From Achromobacter deleyi (GTDB lineage Bacteria > Pseudomonadota > Gammaproteobacteria > Burkholderiales > Burkholderiaceae_B), in contig NZ_CP065997.1 of NCBI RefSeq assembly GCF_016127315.1, positions 62,001 through 126,000 on the forward strand: 64,000 nt of DNA, given 5' to 3'. The notes under the pieces are model-generated. The model was not told the DNA's origin, ran no database searches, and saw nothing but the letters and a program-made list of their open reading frames with translations. Each line of letters opens with the position of its first letter. Position 1 is the first letter of the stretch. Made by a program: the position numbers and the translations under genes. This document shows, piece by piece, positions 1 through 8,280 of this stretch.

Positions 1-339
1 AGCGGTGGTCTCGCGATAGTCCACGCCCAGCTTGCGCTTGAGGTAGTCGCCGGCACGTTCGCCGTCGCGCAAGGCACAGGGCAGGTTGGTGCAGACCGCG
101 ATCTTGGTCTTGCCGACGGGCTTGACGTCGAACATGTTGTAGAAGGTGGCGACTTCCTGCACCGCGATGGGCGGGACGCCGATGTAGTTGGCCACATCTT
201 CGATGATGTCGGTAGCCAACCAGCCCTTCTCTTCTTGCGCGATCGCAAGAGAGGCCATGATGGCGGACTGCCGCTGGTCGGCCGGGAACTTGGCGAGTTC
301 TCGGTCGATTTTCTGGTAGGCCTGTTCGGAAAGCAGCAT
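1..339 (-). CDS. nuoE: NADH-quinone oxidoreductase subunit E (partial, 3' end outside window)
   Basis: This is the 24-kDa [2Fe-2S] subunit of respiratory complex I, part of the peripheral NADH-oxidising arm that passes electrons from FMN into the Fe-S chain. About 113 codons are visible. The protein begins MLLSEQAYQKIDRELAKFP and includes the helical N-terminal segment and the thioredoxin-like part with EVATFYNMFDVKPVGK and VCTNLPCALRDGE, whose Cys belongs to the 2Fe-2S set. The gene continues beyond position 1. It lies 49 bp downstream of nuoD on the same strand, in the usual nuoA-B-C-D-E order, so it is very likely cotranscribed. Confidence 0.95.
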   Translation of the reverse strand, partial: MLLSEQAYQKIDRELAKFPADQRQSAIMASLAIAQEEKGWLATDIIEDVANYIGVPPIAVQEVATFYNMFDVKPVGKTKIAVCTNLPCALRDGERAGDYLKRKLGVDYRETTA

Positions 340-388
340 AGTTTGAATCCGGGTTAAGCGGGCGTGCTCGTGACTGTCTCTGGGCGGA

Positions 389-1645
389 TCAGCGATCGAT
401 CTCGCCGAAAACGATGTCCTGCGTACCAATGATGGTGACGGCGTCGGCGATCATGTGACCGCGCGACATTTCGTCCAGCGATTGCAGGTGGACGAAGCCG
501 GGCGCCCGAATCTTCAGGCGGTACGGCTTGTTGGCGCCGTCCGACACCAGATAGATGCCGAACTCGCCCTTCGGGTGTTCCACCGAGGCGAACGCTTCGC
601 CCGGAGGCACGTGGAAACCTTCGGTGAAGAGCTTGAAGTGGTGGATCAGCTCTTCCATGTTGGTCTTCATGGCGGTGCGCTTGGGCGGGGCGATCTTGTG
701 GTTCTCGATCATGACCGGGCCCGGGTTGTTGCGCAGCCATTCCACGCACTGGCGGATGATGCGGTTGCTCTCGCGCATCTCGGCGATACGGACCAGATAG
801 CGGTCGTAGCAGTCGCCGTTGACGCCGACGGGGATGTCGAAATCGAGCAGGTCGTAGACTTCGTAGGGCTGCATCTTGCGCAGGTCCCAGGCCACGCCCG
901 AGCCACGCAGCATCGGGCCGGTGAAGCCCAGCGCCTTGGCACGGTCGGGATCGACCACGCCGATGCCGACCAGACGCTGCTTCCAGATGCGGTTGTCGGT
1001 GAGCAGGGTTTCGTACTCGTCGACGCAGGCGGGGAAGCGGTTGGTGAAGTCTTCGATGAAGTCCAGCAGCGAGCCCGAACGCGCGTCGTTCATGACGCGC
1101 ATTTCCTTCTCGCCGCGGTATTTGCTGGTGTCGCCGTACTGCGGCATGGTGTCCGGCAGGTCGCGGTAGACGCCGCCCGGACGGTAGTAGGCCGCGTGCA
1201 TGCGCGCGCCCGAGACCGCTTCGTAGCAGTCCATCAGGTCTTCGCGTTCACGGAAGGCGTACAGGAACACCGCCATGGCGCCCACGTCCAGCGCGTGCGA
1301 ACCCAGCGACATCAGGTGGTTCAAGAGGCGCGTGATTTCATCGAACATCACGCGGATGTACTGCGCGCGCAGCGGGGCTTCGACGCCCAGCAGCTTCTCG
1401 ATGGCCATGACGTAGGCGTGCTCGTTGCACATCATGGACACGTAGTCCAGGCGATCCATGTAGGGCAGCGCCTGGATGTAGGTCTTGTGCTCGGCCAGCT
1501 TTTCAGTGGCGCGGTGCAGCAGGCCGATGTGCGGGTCGGCGCGCTGGATGACTTCGCCGTCCAGCTCGAGCACCAGGCGCAGCACGCCGTGGGCGGCCGG
1601 GTGCTGCGGGCCGAAGTTGAGCGTGTAGTTCTTGATTTCTGCCAT
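389..1645 (-). CDS. nuoD: NADH-quinone oxidoreductase subunit D
   Basis: This is the 49-kDa subunit of complex I (418 aa). With NuoB it forms the quinone-binding cavity of the connecting module on the cytoplasmic face. The N-terminal [19 protein letters not shown] and the [18 protein letters not shown] segment are family hallmarks; the conserved His near the N terminus lies at the quinone headgroup site. Length is normal for a NuoD not fused to NuoC, as in other betaproteobacteria. The start is 3 nt after the nuoC stop, which implies translational coupling. The C-terminal half carries the relict hydrogenase-large-subunit fold. Confidence 0.97.
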   Translation of the reverse strand: MAEIKNYTLNFGPQHPAAHGVLRLVLELDGEVIQRADPHIGLLHRATEKLAEHKTYIQALPYMDRLDYVSMMCNEHAYVMAIEKLLGVEAPLRAQYIRVMFDEITRLLNHLMSLGSHALDVGAMAVFLYAFREREDLMDCYEAVSGARMHAAYYRPGGVYRDLPDTMPQYGDTSKYRGEKEMRVMNDARSGSLLDFIEDFTNRFPACVDEYETLLTDNRIWKQRLVGIGVVDPDRAKALGFTGPMLRGSGVAWDLRKMQPYEVYDLLDFDIPVGVNGDCYDRYLVRIAEMRESNRIIRQCVEWLRNNPGPVMIENHKIAPPKRTAMKTNMEELIHHFKLFTEGFHVPPGEAFASVEHPKGEFGIYLVSDGANKPYRLKIRAPGFVHLQSLDEMSRGHMIADAVTIIGTQDIVFGEIDR

Positions 1646-1648
1646 GAT

Positions 1649-2275
1649 TCAACGTCCCAAGCCGTAGGTGTCTTCGCGCACCACGCGCGGCGTGATCTCG
1701 CGCGGGTCGATCGTGACGGGCTGGTAAATGACGCGCTTCTGTTCCGGGTCGTAGCGCATTTCGACGGTGCCCGACAGCGGGAAATCCTTGCGGAACGGGT
1801 GGCCGATGAAGCCGTAGTCGGTCAGGATGCGGCGCAGGTCGGGGTGGCCTTCGAAGACGATGCCGTACAGGTCGAAGGCCTCGCGCTCGAACCAGCCCAC
1901 CGTGGGCCAGCACTCCATCAGCGACGCGACGATCGGGAACTCGTCGTCGGCGGCCCAGGTACGCACGCGCAGGCGGCAGTTGTTCTCGACCGACAGCAGG
2001 TGCGCGACCACGGCGAAGCGCGCGCGGTGCACCTTGGCGCTGGTTTCCTCGGGCAGCTGGCGCGTGCCGTTGCCCCAGGTCAGGTAATCGACGCCACAGA
2101 GGTCGATACAGATTTCAAAGCGCAGGCCGGCTTCGGTGCGCAGCTTGTTGCAGACGGAGAACCACTGCTCCGGGGGCACTTCGAGCGTCAGCTCGCCCAG
2201 CGCCTCGGTCAGCGCGATTTCCGCGCCGAGGGTGGTCTGCAAATTGTTTTTCAGGGTTTCGAGCCTGGTCATCAT
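1649..2275 (-). CDS. nuoC: NADH-quinone oxidoreductase subunit C
   Basis: This is the 30-kDa subunit of complex I (208 aa), a peripheral-arm protein that packs against NuoD and carries no cofactor. The signature near the C-terminal half, ERE(A)[16 protein letters not shown], and the [11 protein letters not shown] segment are typical of Complex1_30kDa proteins. The gene begins with two consecutive ATG codons (2275 and 2272), so either may be the true start. It is separate from nuoD, unlike the fused nuoCD of enterobacteria. An 82-bp gap separates it from nuoB, the longest inside the visible part of the operon; no terminator is apparent there. Confidence 0.96.
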   Translation of the reverse strand: MMTRLETLKNNLQTTLGAEIALTEALGELTLEVPPEQWFSVCNKLRTEAGLRFEICIDLCGVDYLTWGNGTRQLPEETSAKVHRARFAVVAHLLSVENNCRLRVRTWAADDEFPIVASLMECWPTVGWFEREAFDLYGIVFEGHPDLRRILTDYGFIGHPFRKDFPLSGTVEMRYDPEQKRVIYQPVTIDPREITPRVVREDTYGLGR

Positions 2276-2357
2276 CTTGTACGCTTAGGTGAACCGATAC
2301 GCTGTTTCGCGGGGTCCTGCGGCGGCATTTGCGGCGGCCGCGGACCGGAGCGCAAAC

Positions 2358-2834
2358 TCAGCGCGCAATCGTGTTGGTCAGGCGGATCTTGTTCTGCATC
2401 TGCAGCAAGCCGTAGACCAGCGCCTCGGCCGTGGGCGGGCAGCCCGGCACGTAGACGTCTACCGGTACGATGCGATCGCAGCCGCGCACCACGGAATACG
2501 AGTAGTGGTAGTAACCGCCACCATTGGCACAGGAGCCCATGGAGACCACCCAACGCGGCTCGGGCATCTGGTCATAGACCTTGCGCAGCGCCGGCGCCAT
2601 CTTGTTGCACAGCGTGCCGGCCACGATCATCAGATCGGACTGACGCGGGCTGGGGCGGAAGATGATGCCGAACTGGTCCAGGTCGTAGCGGGCCGCGCCC
2701 GCGTGCATCATCTCGACCGCGCAACAGGCCAGGCCGAAGGTCATGGGCCACATGGAGCCGGTTTTCGCCCAGTTAAGGAACTTGTCGGCGCTGGTTGTGA
2801 TGAACCCTTGCTTGAGAATGCCGTCTATAGCCAT
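2358..2834 (-). CDS. nuoB: NADH-quinone oxidoreductase subunit B
   Basis: This is the 20-kDa PSST-type subunit (158 aa) that carries the terminal [4Fe-4S] cluster N2, the direct electron donor to quinone. The cluster ligands are visible: tandem Cys37-Cys38 in [10 protein letters not shown], Cys102 in MGSCANGGG and Cys132 in [10 protein letters not shown]. Length and motif spacing are normal. It is the second gene of the nuo operon, 42 bp after nuoA. A short purine-rich AGAGA lies just upstream of the ATG. Confidence 0.97.
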   Translation of the reverse strand: MAIDGILKQGFITTSADKFLNWAKTGSMWPMTFGLACCAVEMMHAGAARYDLDQFGIIFRPSPRQSDLMIVAGTLCNKMAPALRKVYDQMPEPRWVVSMGSCANGGGYYHYSYSVVRGCDRIVPVDVYVPGCPPTAEALVYGLLQMQNKIRLTNTIAR

Positions 2835-2876
2835 ATTCGTCTCTGATAGCGTGCGGTGATGAAATAACCCGGCGGG

Positions 2877-3236
2877 TTATTCCCAGTCCAGCGCGCCCTT
2901 TTTCCATTCGTAGATGAAGCCGACGGTCAACACGGCGAGGAAAACCATGACCGTCCAGAAGCCGACGAGCCCGACCGTACCTTGGGCGATCGCCCACGGG
3001 AACAGGAACGCGATTTCCAGGTCGAAAAGAATGAACAGGATCGCCACCAGGTAGTAGCGCACGTCAAACTTCATGCGCGCGTCTTCGAACGCTTCGAAGC
3101 CGCACTCATAGGGGGATAGCTTCTCGGCGTAGGGACGCCGCGGGCCAAGGAGGGAGCCGGCCGTCAGAAGCGCGAACCCGATAAGGGTGGCCACTACGAT
3201 AAACAGCAGGACGGGGAAATACTGTTGCAGGTTCAT
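2877..3236 (-). CDS. nuoA: NADH-quinone oxidoreductase subunit A
   Basis: This is the small membrane subunit of complex I (119 aa, ND3 homologue) in the proton-translocating arm. Three hydrophobic segments can be read: residues ~8-28, ~62-82 and ~88-110. The loop between the first two holds [20 protein letters not shown], the conserved ND3 loop with its invariant Cys, which senses the active/deactive transition in related complexes. It is the first gene of the nuo operon, so the operon promoter should lie upstream in 3237-3540. Confidence 0.97.
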   Translation of the reverse strand: MNLQQYFPVLLFIVVATLIGFALLTAGSLLGPRRPYAEKLSPYECGFEAFEDARMKFDVRYYLVAILFILFDLEIAFLFPWAIAQGTVGLVGFWTVMVFLAVLTVGFIYEWKKGALDWE

Positions 3237-3540
3237 TCAGGCGTCCGTCAAATGCGCAAACCTTAGGATTGTAGCATTCGCGCGGTTACTTCCGGCTGAA
3301 CTCTGTAGCGTGAACAGCGGGTGAAAGACTGCATTTCTCCAGTGGAACAATCGCAGTTTTCAAGAGGGCGGCGCAAGCTTACCGCCACATGCGCCGATAT
3401 GCCGCGCCGGCACGGCAAAACGCCCGCACAGCGGTCGCGGATACGTCAAAAAACGCGCGCCATCACATGCCACCGCGCGACCCATCACGACACAGGAAAA
3501 CGCGACCCACTCAAATCAAAAAGCAGACACTTCCGAAATA
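3237..3540. other. Intergenic region between nuoA and the porin terminator
   Basis: This ~300-bp stretch is less GC-rich than its neighbours. It must carry the promoter of the nuo operon, read on the minus strand. I cannot fix a convincing -35/-10 pair. A 118-codon plus-strand frame starting at 3321 runs across the porin terminator, is Arg/Lys-rich and resembles no family I know; I do not consider it a gene. Confidence 0.5.
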
Positions 3541-3567
3541 AAAAAAAGCCACCCCGAAAGGTGGCTT
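3537..3567 (-). terminator. Rho-independent terminator of the porin gene
   Basis: On the minus strand a 7-bp stem, AGCCACC/GGTGGCT (3547-3553 with 3560-3566), is followed directly by a run of seven T residues (3547-3541). It lies ~70 bp past the porin stop codon and is oriented to end porin transcription. Confidence 0.9.
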
Positions 3568-3570
3568 CAT

Positions 3571-3594
3571 ATGAGCGGGCCGAAGCCCGCTCAT
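3571..3594. other. Perfect 10-bp hairpin just after the porin gene
   Basis: ATGAGCGGGC (3571-3580) and GCCCGCTCAT (3585-3594) are exact complements around a CGAA tetraloop. The hairpin lies between the porin stop and its T-tract terminator. Tandem 3' hairpins of this kind often protect abundant porin mRNAs from exonucleases; that role is inference. Confidence 0.7.
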
Positions 3595-3633
3595 GCACTG
3601 CGAATCCAGGCAGGACTTGCGCCCTGCTTTGGA

Positions 3634-4782
3634 TTAGAAGCGGTGACGCAGGCCGACGCCGACGGCGGTCGACTTGACACCGTCCAGGAACGCGTAGTTC
3701 TTGGCGTACGAACCGTAGGCGTACAGGTTGGTACGCTTGGACAGGTCGTAGGTGTAGCCCAGGTTGAACACGTTCATCGTGGCGTCGTCGCCGGTCAGCT
3801 GCGTGCCGCTGGCCGAAACGCGCTGCCACGAACCGAACAGGCTCGAAGCGCCGCCGATCGGGGCCGACAGACCCAGCAGGTACGAGTTGGCCTTGAAGCC
3901 ATCAGCGAAGGCGTTGGTGCCGAAGCCGATCGTGCTGGCAGCGGTCTTGACGTCTTGGCTACCGAACCAGCCGTCGGTCGTGCGAGCATAGGCCAGAGCC
4001 AGCTTCACGACTTCGAAGTCGTACGAACCGCCGATGGTGTACTGACGCGGGGTGGCGTCGATGGTGGCTTGCGACAGCTTGTTCGAGGCGTTCAGTTGGT
4101 CGAACGACAGCGCGACGTTCAGCGGGCCGTTGACGTAACGCAGGCCGGTCGTGATGGCGCGGGTGTTGTCAGCGGTGCGGAAGCCGGTTTGGCTGGTGGT
4201 CGGCACGCCGGTCGTTTGGTTGATACGACCATCCTTGGTGTCATCAGCGCTGAACGAGTAGCCGATGCCGAACTGGAAGCCGCTGAACGACGGGGTTTGG
4301 TACAGGACCATGTTGTCGTAGCGGACGGTGTTCGTGGCGCTCAGGCCAACACCGATGTTAGCTTGGCCGAAACCAGCGCCGAACGGATCGATCGAACCGA
4401 AGTACTTCGAAGCGATGTTGGTTTGGCGACCGAAGTCCAGTTGACCCCAGCTGTCGCTGGCCAGACCGACGGTGGCTTGACGACCGAACAGACGGCCACC
4501 TTGAGCCGACGAACCGTTGCCCGAATCAAAGCCCGATTCCAGTTGGAAAACAGCGCGCAGACCGTCACCCAGATCTTCCGAACCACGCAGACCCCAGCGC
4601 GAACCGTTCTGGACGCCGTTGATCATGCCGATCTTGCTACCGTTCTGAGCATCGGTACCACCGCTGATCTTGTTGTAGCCGAGGCCCGTGTCGATGATGC
4701 CGTACAGGGTGACAGACGTTTCTGCCTGGGCGACACCGGCAAAACCGGCGAGCAGGGCGGCAGCGAGCAGAGTCTTTTTCAT
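3634..4782 (-). CDS. Outer-membrane general porin (Bordetella-type trimeric porin)
   Basis: This is a 382-aa 16-stranded porin that lets small hydrophilic solutes across the outer membrane. The signal peptide MKKTLLAAALLAGFAGVAQA is followed directly by ETSVTLYGIIDTGLGYN, the classic first strand of betaproteobacterial porins. The protein ends GVGLRHRF with the C-terminal Phe used by the BAM complex. The L3-type constriction-loop region and many alternating aromatic strands are visible (for example YDFEVVKLALAYA). A GGAGA ribosome site lies ~8 nt before the ATG. Codon use is noticeably less GC-extreme than in the neighbours, as expected of a very highly expressed gene. It is monocistronic, with its own terminator. 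Confidence 0.95.
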   Translation of the reverse strand: MKKTLLAAALLAGFAGVAQAETSVTLYGIIDTGLGYNKISGGTDAQNGSKIGMINGVQNGSRWGLRGSEDLGDGLRAVFQLESGFDSGNGSSAQGGRLFGRQATVGLASDSWGQLDFGRQTNIASKYFGSIDPFGAGFGQANIGVGLSATNTVRYDNMVLYQTPSFSGFQFGIGYSFSADDTKDGRINQTTGVPTTSQTGFRTADNTRAITTGLRYVNGPLNVALSFDQLNASNKLSQATIDATPRQYTIGGSYDFEVVKLALAYARTTDGWFGSQDVKTAASTIGFGTNAFADGFKANSYLLGLSAPIGGASSLFGSWQRVSASGTQLTGDDATMNVFNLGYTYDLSKRTNLYAYGSYAKNYAFLDGVKSTAVGVGLRHRF

Positions 4783-5153
4783 TTAAGAAATCTCCGTTGA
4801 TTTGAGTGACAAGAGCAGCAATCCAGCAAACCAGCCTGCCGCCCCCCTAACTCCGCGAAGGGAAGTTGACGCTATTGCATCAAAAATCGGGGGGACTGGC
4901 TATGGTCGACACCAGAAAAGTGCAGGTTTGCGACAGCCTTGTTGGGATATTGCAACATCAGACCAATCTCACTAGGGCTAACCCTGCATTTTTCAAATGA
5001 CCACGTATTCATGCGACTTGCAGCCCTGGCCCCAATAAACAACGAAACGCTCCGGCCTTTCTTTCAGACTCCTTCCGCATTCCCGGCGGGCCGATTGCGG
5101 GCAATTCCACGGTCATTCCAGGGGAGCTTCGCAAGCCGCTGTCCGTCAGCTTC

Positions 5154-5175
5154 AATAACGTTGTTATTTAAATAA
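5154..5175. promoter_or_regulatory. Candidate autoregulatory operator of the adjacent TetR gene
   Basis: Two overlapping perfect inverted repeats, AATAACGTTGTTATT (5154-5168) and TTATTTAAATAA (5164-5175), end ~50 bp before the TetR start. TetR proteins usually bind such dyads over their own promoter. Assignment to this TetR protein is inferred from position. Confidence 0.5.
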
Positions 5176-5212
5176 ACCGTCGATATTATTTCGGAACAAC
5201 GCAACATTCCTG

Positions 5213-5221
5213 CCCCCCCCC
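5213..5221 (+). repeat. Homopolymeric C9 tract upstream of the TetR start
   Basis: Nine consecutive C residues occupy the place where a ribosome-binding site would be expected, 6 nt before the ATG at 5228. There is no purine-rich Shine-Dalgarno sequence in its place. Poly-C tracts are slippage-prone, and in Bordetella such tracts cause phase variation (bvgS, fim promoters). Confidence 0.8.
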
Positions 5222-5227
5222 TCGCCC

Positions 5228-5842
5228 ATGCCCACCCCTACCCAGCGCGCCGACCGCAACGAACGCCTGAGCGCCCTGCGCCGCCAGTTGATCCTGGACG
5301 CGGCCCAGCGGGTGTTCGAGCGCGATGGCCTGGAAAAAACCACGCTGCGCGCCATCGCCAAGGAAGCAGGCTGCACCACCGGCGCGATCTACCCCTGGTT
5401 CGCGGGCAAGGAAGTCCTGTACGGCGCCCTGCTGGACGAATCGCTGCAGCGCCTGCATGCCCACCTGTTGAGCGCCACCTCGGGCGGCAACCCCGAGGCG
5501 GCGGCCCGCCAGGCGATCCAGGCGTTCTTTGGCTATTACGCCGAGCGCCCGACCGATTTCTCGCTGGGGCTATATCTGTTCCAGGGGCTGGGGCCGCGCG
5601 GCCTGGGCCGCGACATGGACGAGCAACTGAACCAGCGCCTGCGGCGGTGCGTCGACGTGCTGGGCCAGGCCCTGGCCCGCACCAAGGCCTGGAACCCCGA
5701 CACGGTGCGGGTCGAGCAGATGAACGTCTTCACCTACCTGATCGGGCTGTTGCTGCTGCTGCACACCCGCCGCCTGAAATCCCTGGGCCAGCAGGCCGAT
5801 GTCCTGCTGGATCACTATTGCCTCGCGCTGGAACAACGATGA
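5228..5842 (+). CDS. TetR/AcrR family transcriptional regulator
   Basis: This is a 204-aa dimeric repressor of the TetR family. The N-terminal helix-turn-helix domain is clear: LILDAAQRVFERDGLEKTTLRAIAKEAGCTTGAIYPWFAGKEVLYGALL (residues ~19-68). It is followed by an all-helical ligand domain that I cannot match to a known effector. It is the first gene of a three-gene operon: its stop overlaps the next start (ATGA at 5839-5842). A role in controlling the downstream thioesterase and NAD-binding protein, perhaps in acyl-CoA metabolism, is inference. The start codon follows a C9 tract instead of a normal ribosome site. Confidence 0.85.
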   Translation: MPTPTQRADRNERLSALRRQLILDAAQRVFERDGLEKTTLRAIAKEAGCTTGAIYPWFAGKEVLYGALLDESLQRLHAHLLSATSGGNPEAAARQAIQAFFGYYAERPTDFSLGLYLFQGLGPRGLGRDMDEQLNQRLRRCVDVLGQALARTKAWNPDTVRVEQMNVFTYLIGLLLLLHTRRLKSLGQQADVLLDHYCLALEQR

Positions 5843-6285
5843 CGCCCTCCCCCCTGCCCCGCGACGACGCCGATGCGTCGCTGATCAGCCTGGCCGACTT
5901 CCGGCTGCTGCTGGCCGAACAGCATCCGTTTTCCCTGTTGCTGGGAATCGAAGTGGAACGGATCGGCCGCGGCACCGCCCTGGCCGTCCTGCCCGCGCGC
6001 GACAGCCACCAGCGGCTCGGCGGCATCGTCGCCGGGCCGATGCTGATGGGGCTGGCCGACCTGGCGATGTACGCCGCGGTGGTCGGCGCGACCGGCCAGG
6101 CCCACGCGGTGACCGCCAGCCTGACCATCAATTTCCTGCGCAAGAGCCCGGCCGGCGCGATCCACGCCGACGCCCGGCTGCTGAAGGTGGGCCGCCTGTC
6201 CGCCGGCGAGGTCATCCTGACCGCCGCCGGCGCCGCTGAACCGCTGGCGCACATCGTCAGCACCTGGTCGGTGCCCAGATCATGA
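5839..6285 (+). CDS. PaaI-type hotdog thioesterase
   Basis: This 148-aa protein has the single hotdog-fold layout of PaaI/YigI-like acyl-CoA thioesterases: HPFSLLLGIEVERIGRGTALAVLPA, then HQRLGGIVAGPMLMGLADLAMYAAVV (the central helix with the catalytic-type acidic residue in LADLA), then TASLTINFLRKSPAGAIHADARLLKVGR. It likely hydrolyses an acyl-CoA in the cytoplasm; the substrate is unknown. The start overlaps the TetR stop, and its own stop overlaps the next gene, so all three are translationally coupled. Confidence 0.8.
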   Translation: MTPSPLPRDDADASLISLADFRLLLAEQHPFSLLLGIEVERIGRGTALAVLPARDSHQRLGGIVAGPMLMGLADLAMYAAVVGATGQAHAVTASLTINFLRKSPAGAIHADARLLKVGRLSAGEVILTAAGAAEPLAHIVSTWSVPRS

Positions 6286-6716
6286 GCCTGCGCATCAGCA
6301 TCGTCGGGATGGGCCACACCGGCACCCAGGCGGCCCGGCGGCTGCTGGCGGCCGAACCCGACATCGCCCTGACCGTCTACGACATCGATCCGGACCGCTG
6401 CGAGGATTTCCGCGGCAGCGCCACGCTGGCGACCTCGGCGCGCGAGGCGCTGGCGGAGTCCGACACCATCGTGCTGGCCCTGCCGCGCGAGCGCGAGATC
6501 GACCGCACGCTGGAACGGTTCAGCGACGGCGAGGTCAGCGCTCCGGTGGCCGGCAAGCTGATCGTGGACCTGGAACCGCCGCCGCCGGAGCGCGCGCGGC
6601 GCCTGGACCAGGCCATCGCCAGCGCCGGCGGCCGCTATGCCTGCGCGCCACTGCGGCTGGCGAGCGCCGGCGAGCCGGGCGCGCGGCTATTGAACGCCTT
6701 GATCGCGCCGCGCTGA
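6282..6716 (+). CDS. Stand-alone NAD(P)-binding domain, 6-phosphogluconate/3-hydroxyisobutyrate dehydrogenase type
   Basis: This 144-aa protein consists only of the Rossmann domain of beta-hydroxyacid dehydrogenases: ISIVGMGHTGTQAARRLL (GxGxxG nucleotide loop, residues ~5-22), the acidic end of strand 2 (VYDID), and DTIVLALPREREIDRTL. Full enzymes are ~290 aa, with a helical catalytic domain bearing a lysine; that domain is absent and the frame ends cleanly at a stop. The last 30 bp overlap the convergent PAP2 gene. It may be a truncated enzyme or a small regulatory/binding protein; there is no frameshift signal to restore the rest. Confidence 0.7.
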   Translation: MSLRISIVGMGHTGTQAARRLLAAEPDIALTVYDIDPDRCEDFRGSATLATSAREALAESDTIVLALPREREIDRTLERFSDGEVSAPVAGKLIVDLEPPPPERARRLDQAIASAGGRYACAPLRLASAGEPGARLLNALIAPR

Positions 6717-7454
6717 AGCCGCCAGCCCTTCCGTGGCCGCCACGCACAGCGCCAGCCAGACGAAGGTGATGGCGAAGCCGGCCGCGACATCGCTGGCGAA
6801 GTGCACCTGCAGCAGCACGCGGCTCAGGCCGATCGCCATCACCAGCCCCGCCGCCAGCGCCACGCCGGGCAGCCGCCAGGCAACCGGCGCCAGGCGCCAG
6901 GCCAGATAGCAGGCGCCGCCGTACACCGCCATGGCGGCCGAGGCATGGCCGCTCGGGAAACTCCAGCCCAGCGCGGTGGCGAAACCATGGTCATGCTCGG
7001 GCCGCACGCGCTCGAAGCCCAGCTTGAGCAGCCGGTTGAGCAGGCCGCCACCGGCGGTGGCCACCGCGTAGAACGCCGCCAGCCGCCAATGCCGCCGCCA
7101 CAACAGCGCGGCGGTCACCAGGACGGCGAGGACCGTGAGGAACATCCGGTCGCCGAGCGTGGTGAACCACGACAGCAGCCACAGCACGGAATCCCCCAGC
7201 GACATGCTGAGGGCGCCCGCCAGGGCGCTGTCGAACTCGACCACCACGCCGGCCCGGCTCACGGCCGCGGCCAGCGCCAGGAACGCCGCGGCCGACAACG
7301 CCACCGCCCCGGTCCAGCCGGCCATGCGCAGGGCCGGCGCGGCCCGGACATGGGCGCGTGCCAGCGCCACCGCCATGGCGGCGGCGGCGAGCGGCAAGAG
7401 CGTGAACAGGAGCAACGCATGGGAGGCCACCCAGGCCGCATCGGCATCGATCAT
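6687..7454 (-). CDS. PAP2-family membrane phosphatase
   Basis: This is a polytopic phosphatase (~255 aa from the chosen start) of the phosphatidic-acid phosphatase type 2 superfamily, acting on a lipid phosphate at the outer face of the inner membrane. All three active-site motifs are present: KLGFERVRP (K-x6-RP), SFPSGHASA (PSGH) and SRVLLQVHFASD (SR-x5-H-x3-D). Five to six hydrophobic segments flank them. I chose ATG 7454 because AAGGGGGG lies ~5 nt upstream; ATG 7469 is the alternative. It is the last gene of a three-gene operon with a metallophosphoesterase and a lipid kinase. Its 3' end overlaps the convergent gene by 30 bp. Confidence 0.85.
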   Translation of the reverse strand: MIDADAAWVASHALLLFTLLPLAAAAMAVALARAHVRAAPALRMAGWTGAVALSAAAFLALAAAVSRAGVVVEFDSALAGALSMSLGDSVLWLLSWFTTLGDRMFLTVLAVLVTAALLWRRHWRLAAFYAVATAGGGLLNRLLKLGFERVRPEHDHGFATALGWSFPSGHASAAMAVYGGACYLAWRLAPVAWRLPGVALAAGLVMAIGLSRVLLQVHFASDVAAGFAITFVWLALCVAATEGLAASARRDQGVQ

Positions 7455-7485
7455 TGCGCCCCCCTTCATGATGGCCCCGCCACCG

Positions 7486-8280
7486 CTAGCCGGCGACCAG
7501 GGTCTTGTCGACCGGCGCGAAGGCGTGGGTGGCGGCGGCATAGTCCCAGCGCTCGACATGGCAGACCTGCGCGTCGCCGTCCGCTTCGCAGGTGATCACG
7601 TTGACCGAATTGGGGATGTTGCCGCGCACCCGCCGCGAGCAGGTGGTGCCGGCCTGCACCACCCAGCCCGCCGCCACGGCCGGATTGGCGCTGGCGGGCA
7701 GGACATAGGGCAGGTGGATGTGGCCGCCCAGGATCAGGTCGACGCCGGCCTGGCCCCAGGCCGACAGCGCCCGTTCGCGGCCGATCAGCAGGTTGAAGCG
7801 GTCGGATTCGACCTTGGCGCGCACCGGATGGTGCGCCACCACCACCCGCAGCTGGCCCGGCCTGGCCTGGCGCAGGCGCTGCGCCACCCGCGCGATCTGG
7901 GCGTCGGAGATCTCGCCGTCCTTGCGCCGCCGGGGCCGCGTGGTGTTGACGCCGATGGCCAGCAGGCCCGGCGTCTCGTAGATCGGTTCCAGCACGGCGC
8001 CGAGCGCGCGCTTGTAGTTGCCGTAGGGATTGAGCGCGCGCGCGAAGAGGTTGAACAGGGGGATGTCATGGTTGCCCGGCACCGCCAGCACCGGCAGCGA
8101 CAGGCGTTCGATGAACTTGCGGGCGGCGGCGAACTGGCCGCGCCGGGCGCGCTGGGTGATGTCGCCGCTGATCACCACCAGGTCGGGCGCCAGCGCGCGG
8201 GCCAGGTCCAGGGCGGCCTCGACCACCGGCTTGCGCTCGGTGCCGAAATGGGTGTCCGAGAATTGCAGGATACGCGTCAT
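7486..8280 (-). CDS. Calcineurin-like metallophosphoesterase
   Basis: This is a cytoplasmic 264-aa phosphoesterase with the full dimetal signature: FSDTHFG (D-x-H), VISGDITQ (GD), VPGNHDIP (GNHD), a later H in VVAHHP, and GGHIHLPYV (GHxH). It resembles CpdA/YfcE-type enzymes and could act on a cyclic nucleotide or a phospholipid head group; sequence alone does not settle the substrate. Its start overlaps the lipid-kinase stop (ATGA at 8277-8280), indicating coupled translation. Confidence 0.88.
   Translation of the reverse strand: MTRILQFSDTHFGTERKPVVEAALDLARALAPDLVVISGDITQRARRGQFAAARKFIERLSLPVLAVPGNHDIPLFNLFARALNPYGNYKRALGAVLEPIYETPGLLAIGVNTTRPRRRKDGEISDAQIARVAQRLRQARPGQLRVVVAHHPVRAKVESDRFNLLIGRERALSAWGQAGVDLILGGHIHLPYVLPASANPAVAAGWVVQAGTTCSRRVRGNIPNSVNVITCEADGDAQVCHVERWDYAAATHAFAPVDKTLVAG

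Larger units (their letters stand above)
4783..5227. promoter_or_regulatory. Divergent regulatory region between porin and TetR gene
   Basis: This 445-bp AT-richer region must hold the porin promoter (minus) and the TetR promoter (plus). Close to the TetR gene are two palindromes: AATAAC-GTT-GTTATT at 5154-5168 and the exact 12-bp palindrome TTATTTAAATAA at 5164-5175. Either is a plausible operator for the adjacent TetR protein. A run of nine C residues (5213-5221) lies just before the TetR start codon. A 78-codon plus-strand frame at 4939 has no recognisable features and is probably chance. Confidence 0.55.

Noticed and set aside
455..2665. A 736-codon plus-strand open frame antisense to nuoD-nuoB
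   Set aside because: It is the mirror of well-conserved complex I genes; long antisense frames are common at this GC content, and the translation is His/Val/Ala-rich without motifs.
3321..3677. A small plus-strand frame downstream of nuoA
   Set aside because: It crosses the porin terminator and the porin C terminus, is strongly basic and has no ribosome site.
4939..5175. A 78-codon plus-strand frame in the porin-TetR region
   Set aside because: It spans the predicted operators and has no recognisable feature or ribosome site.
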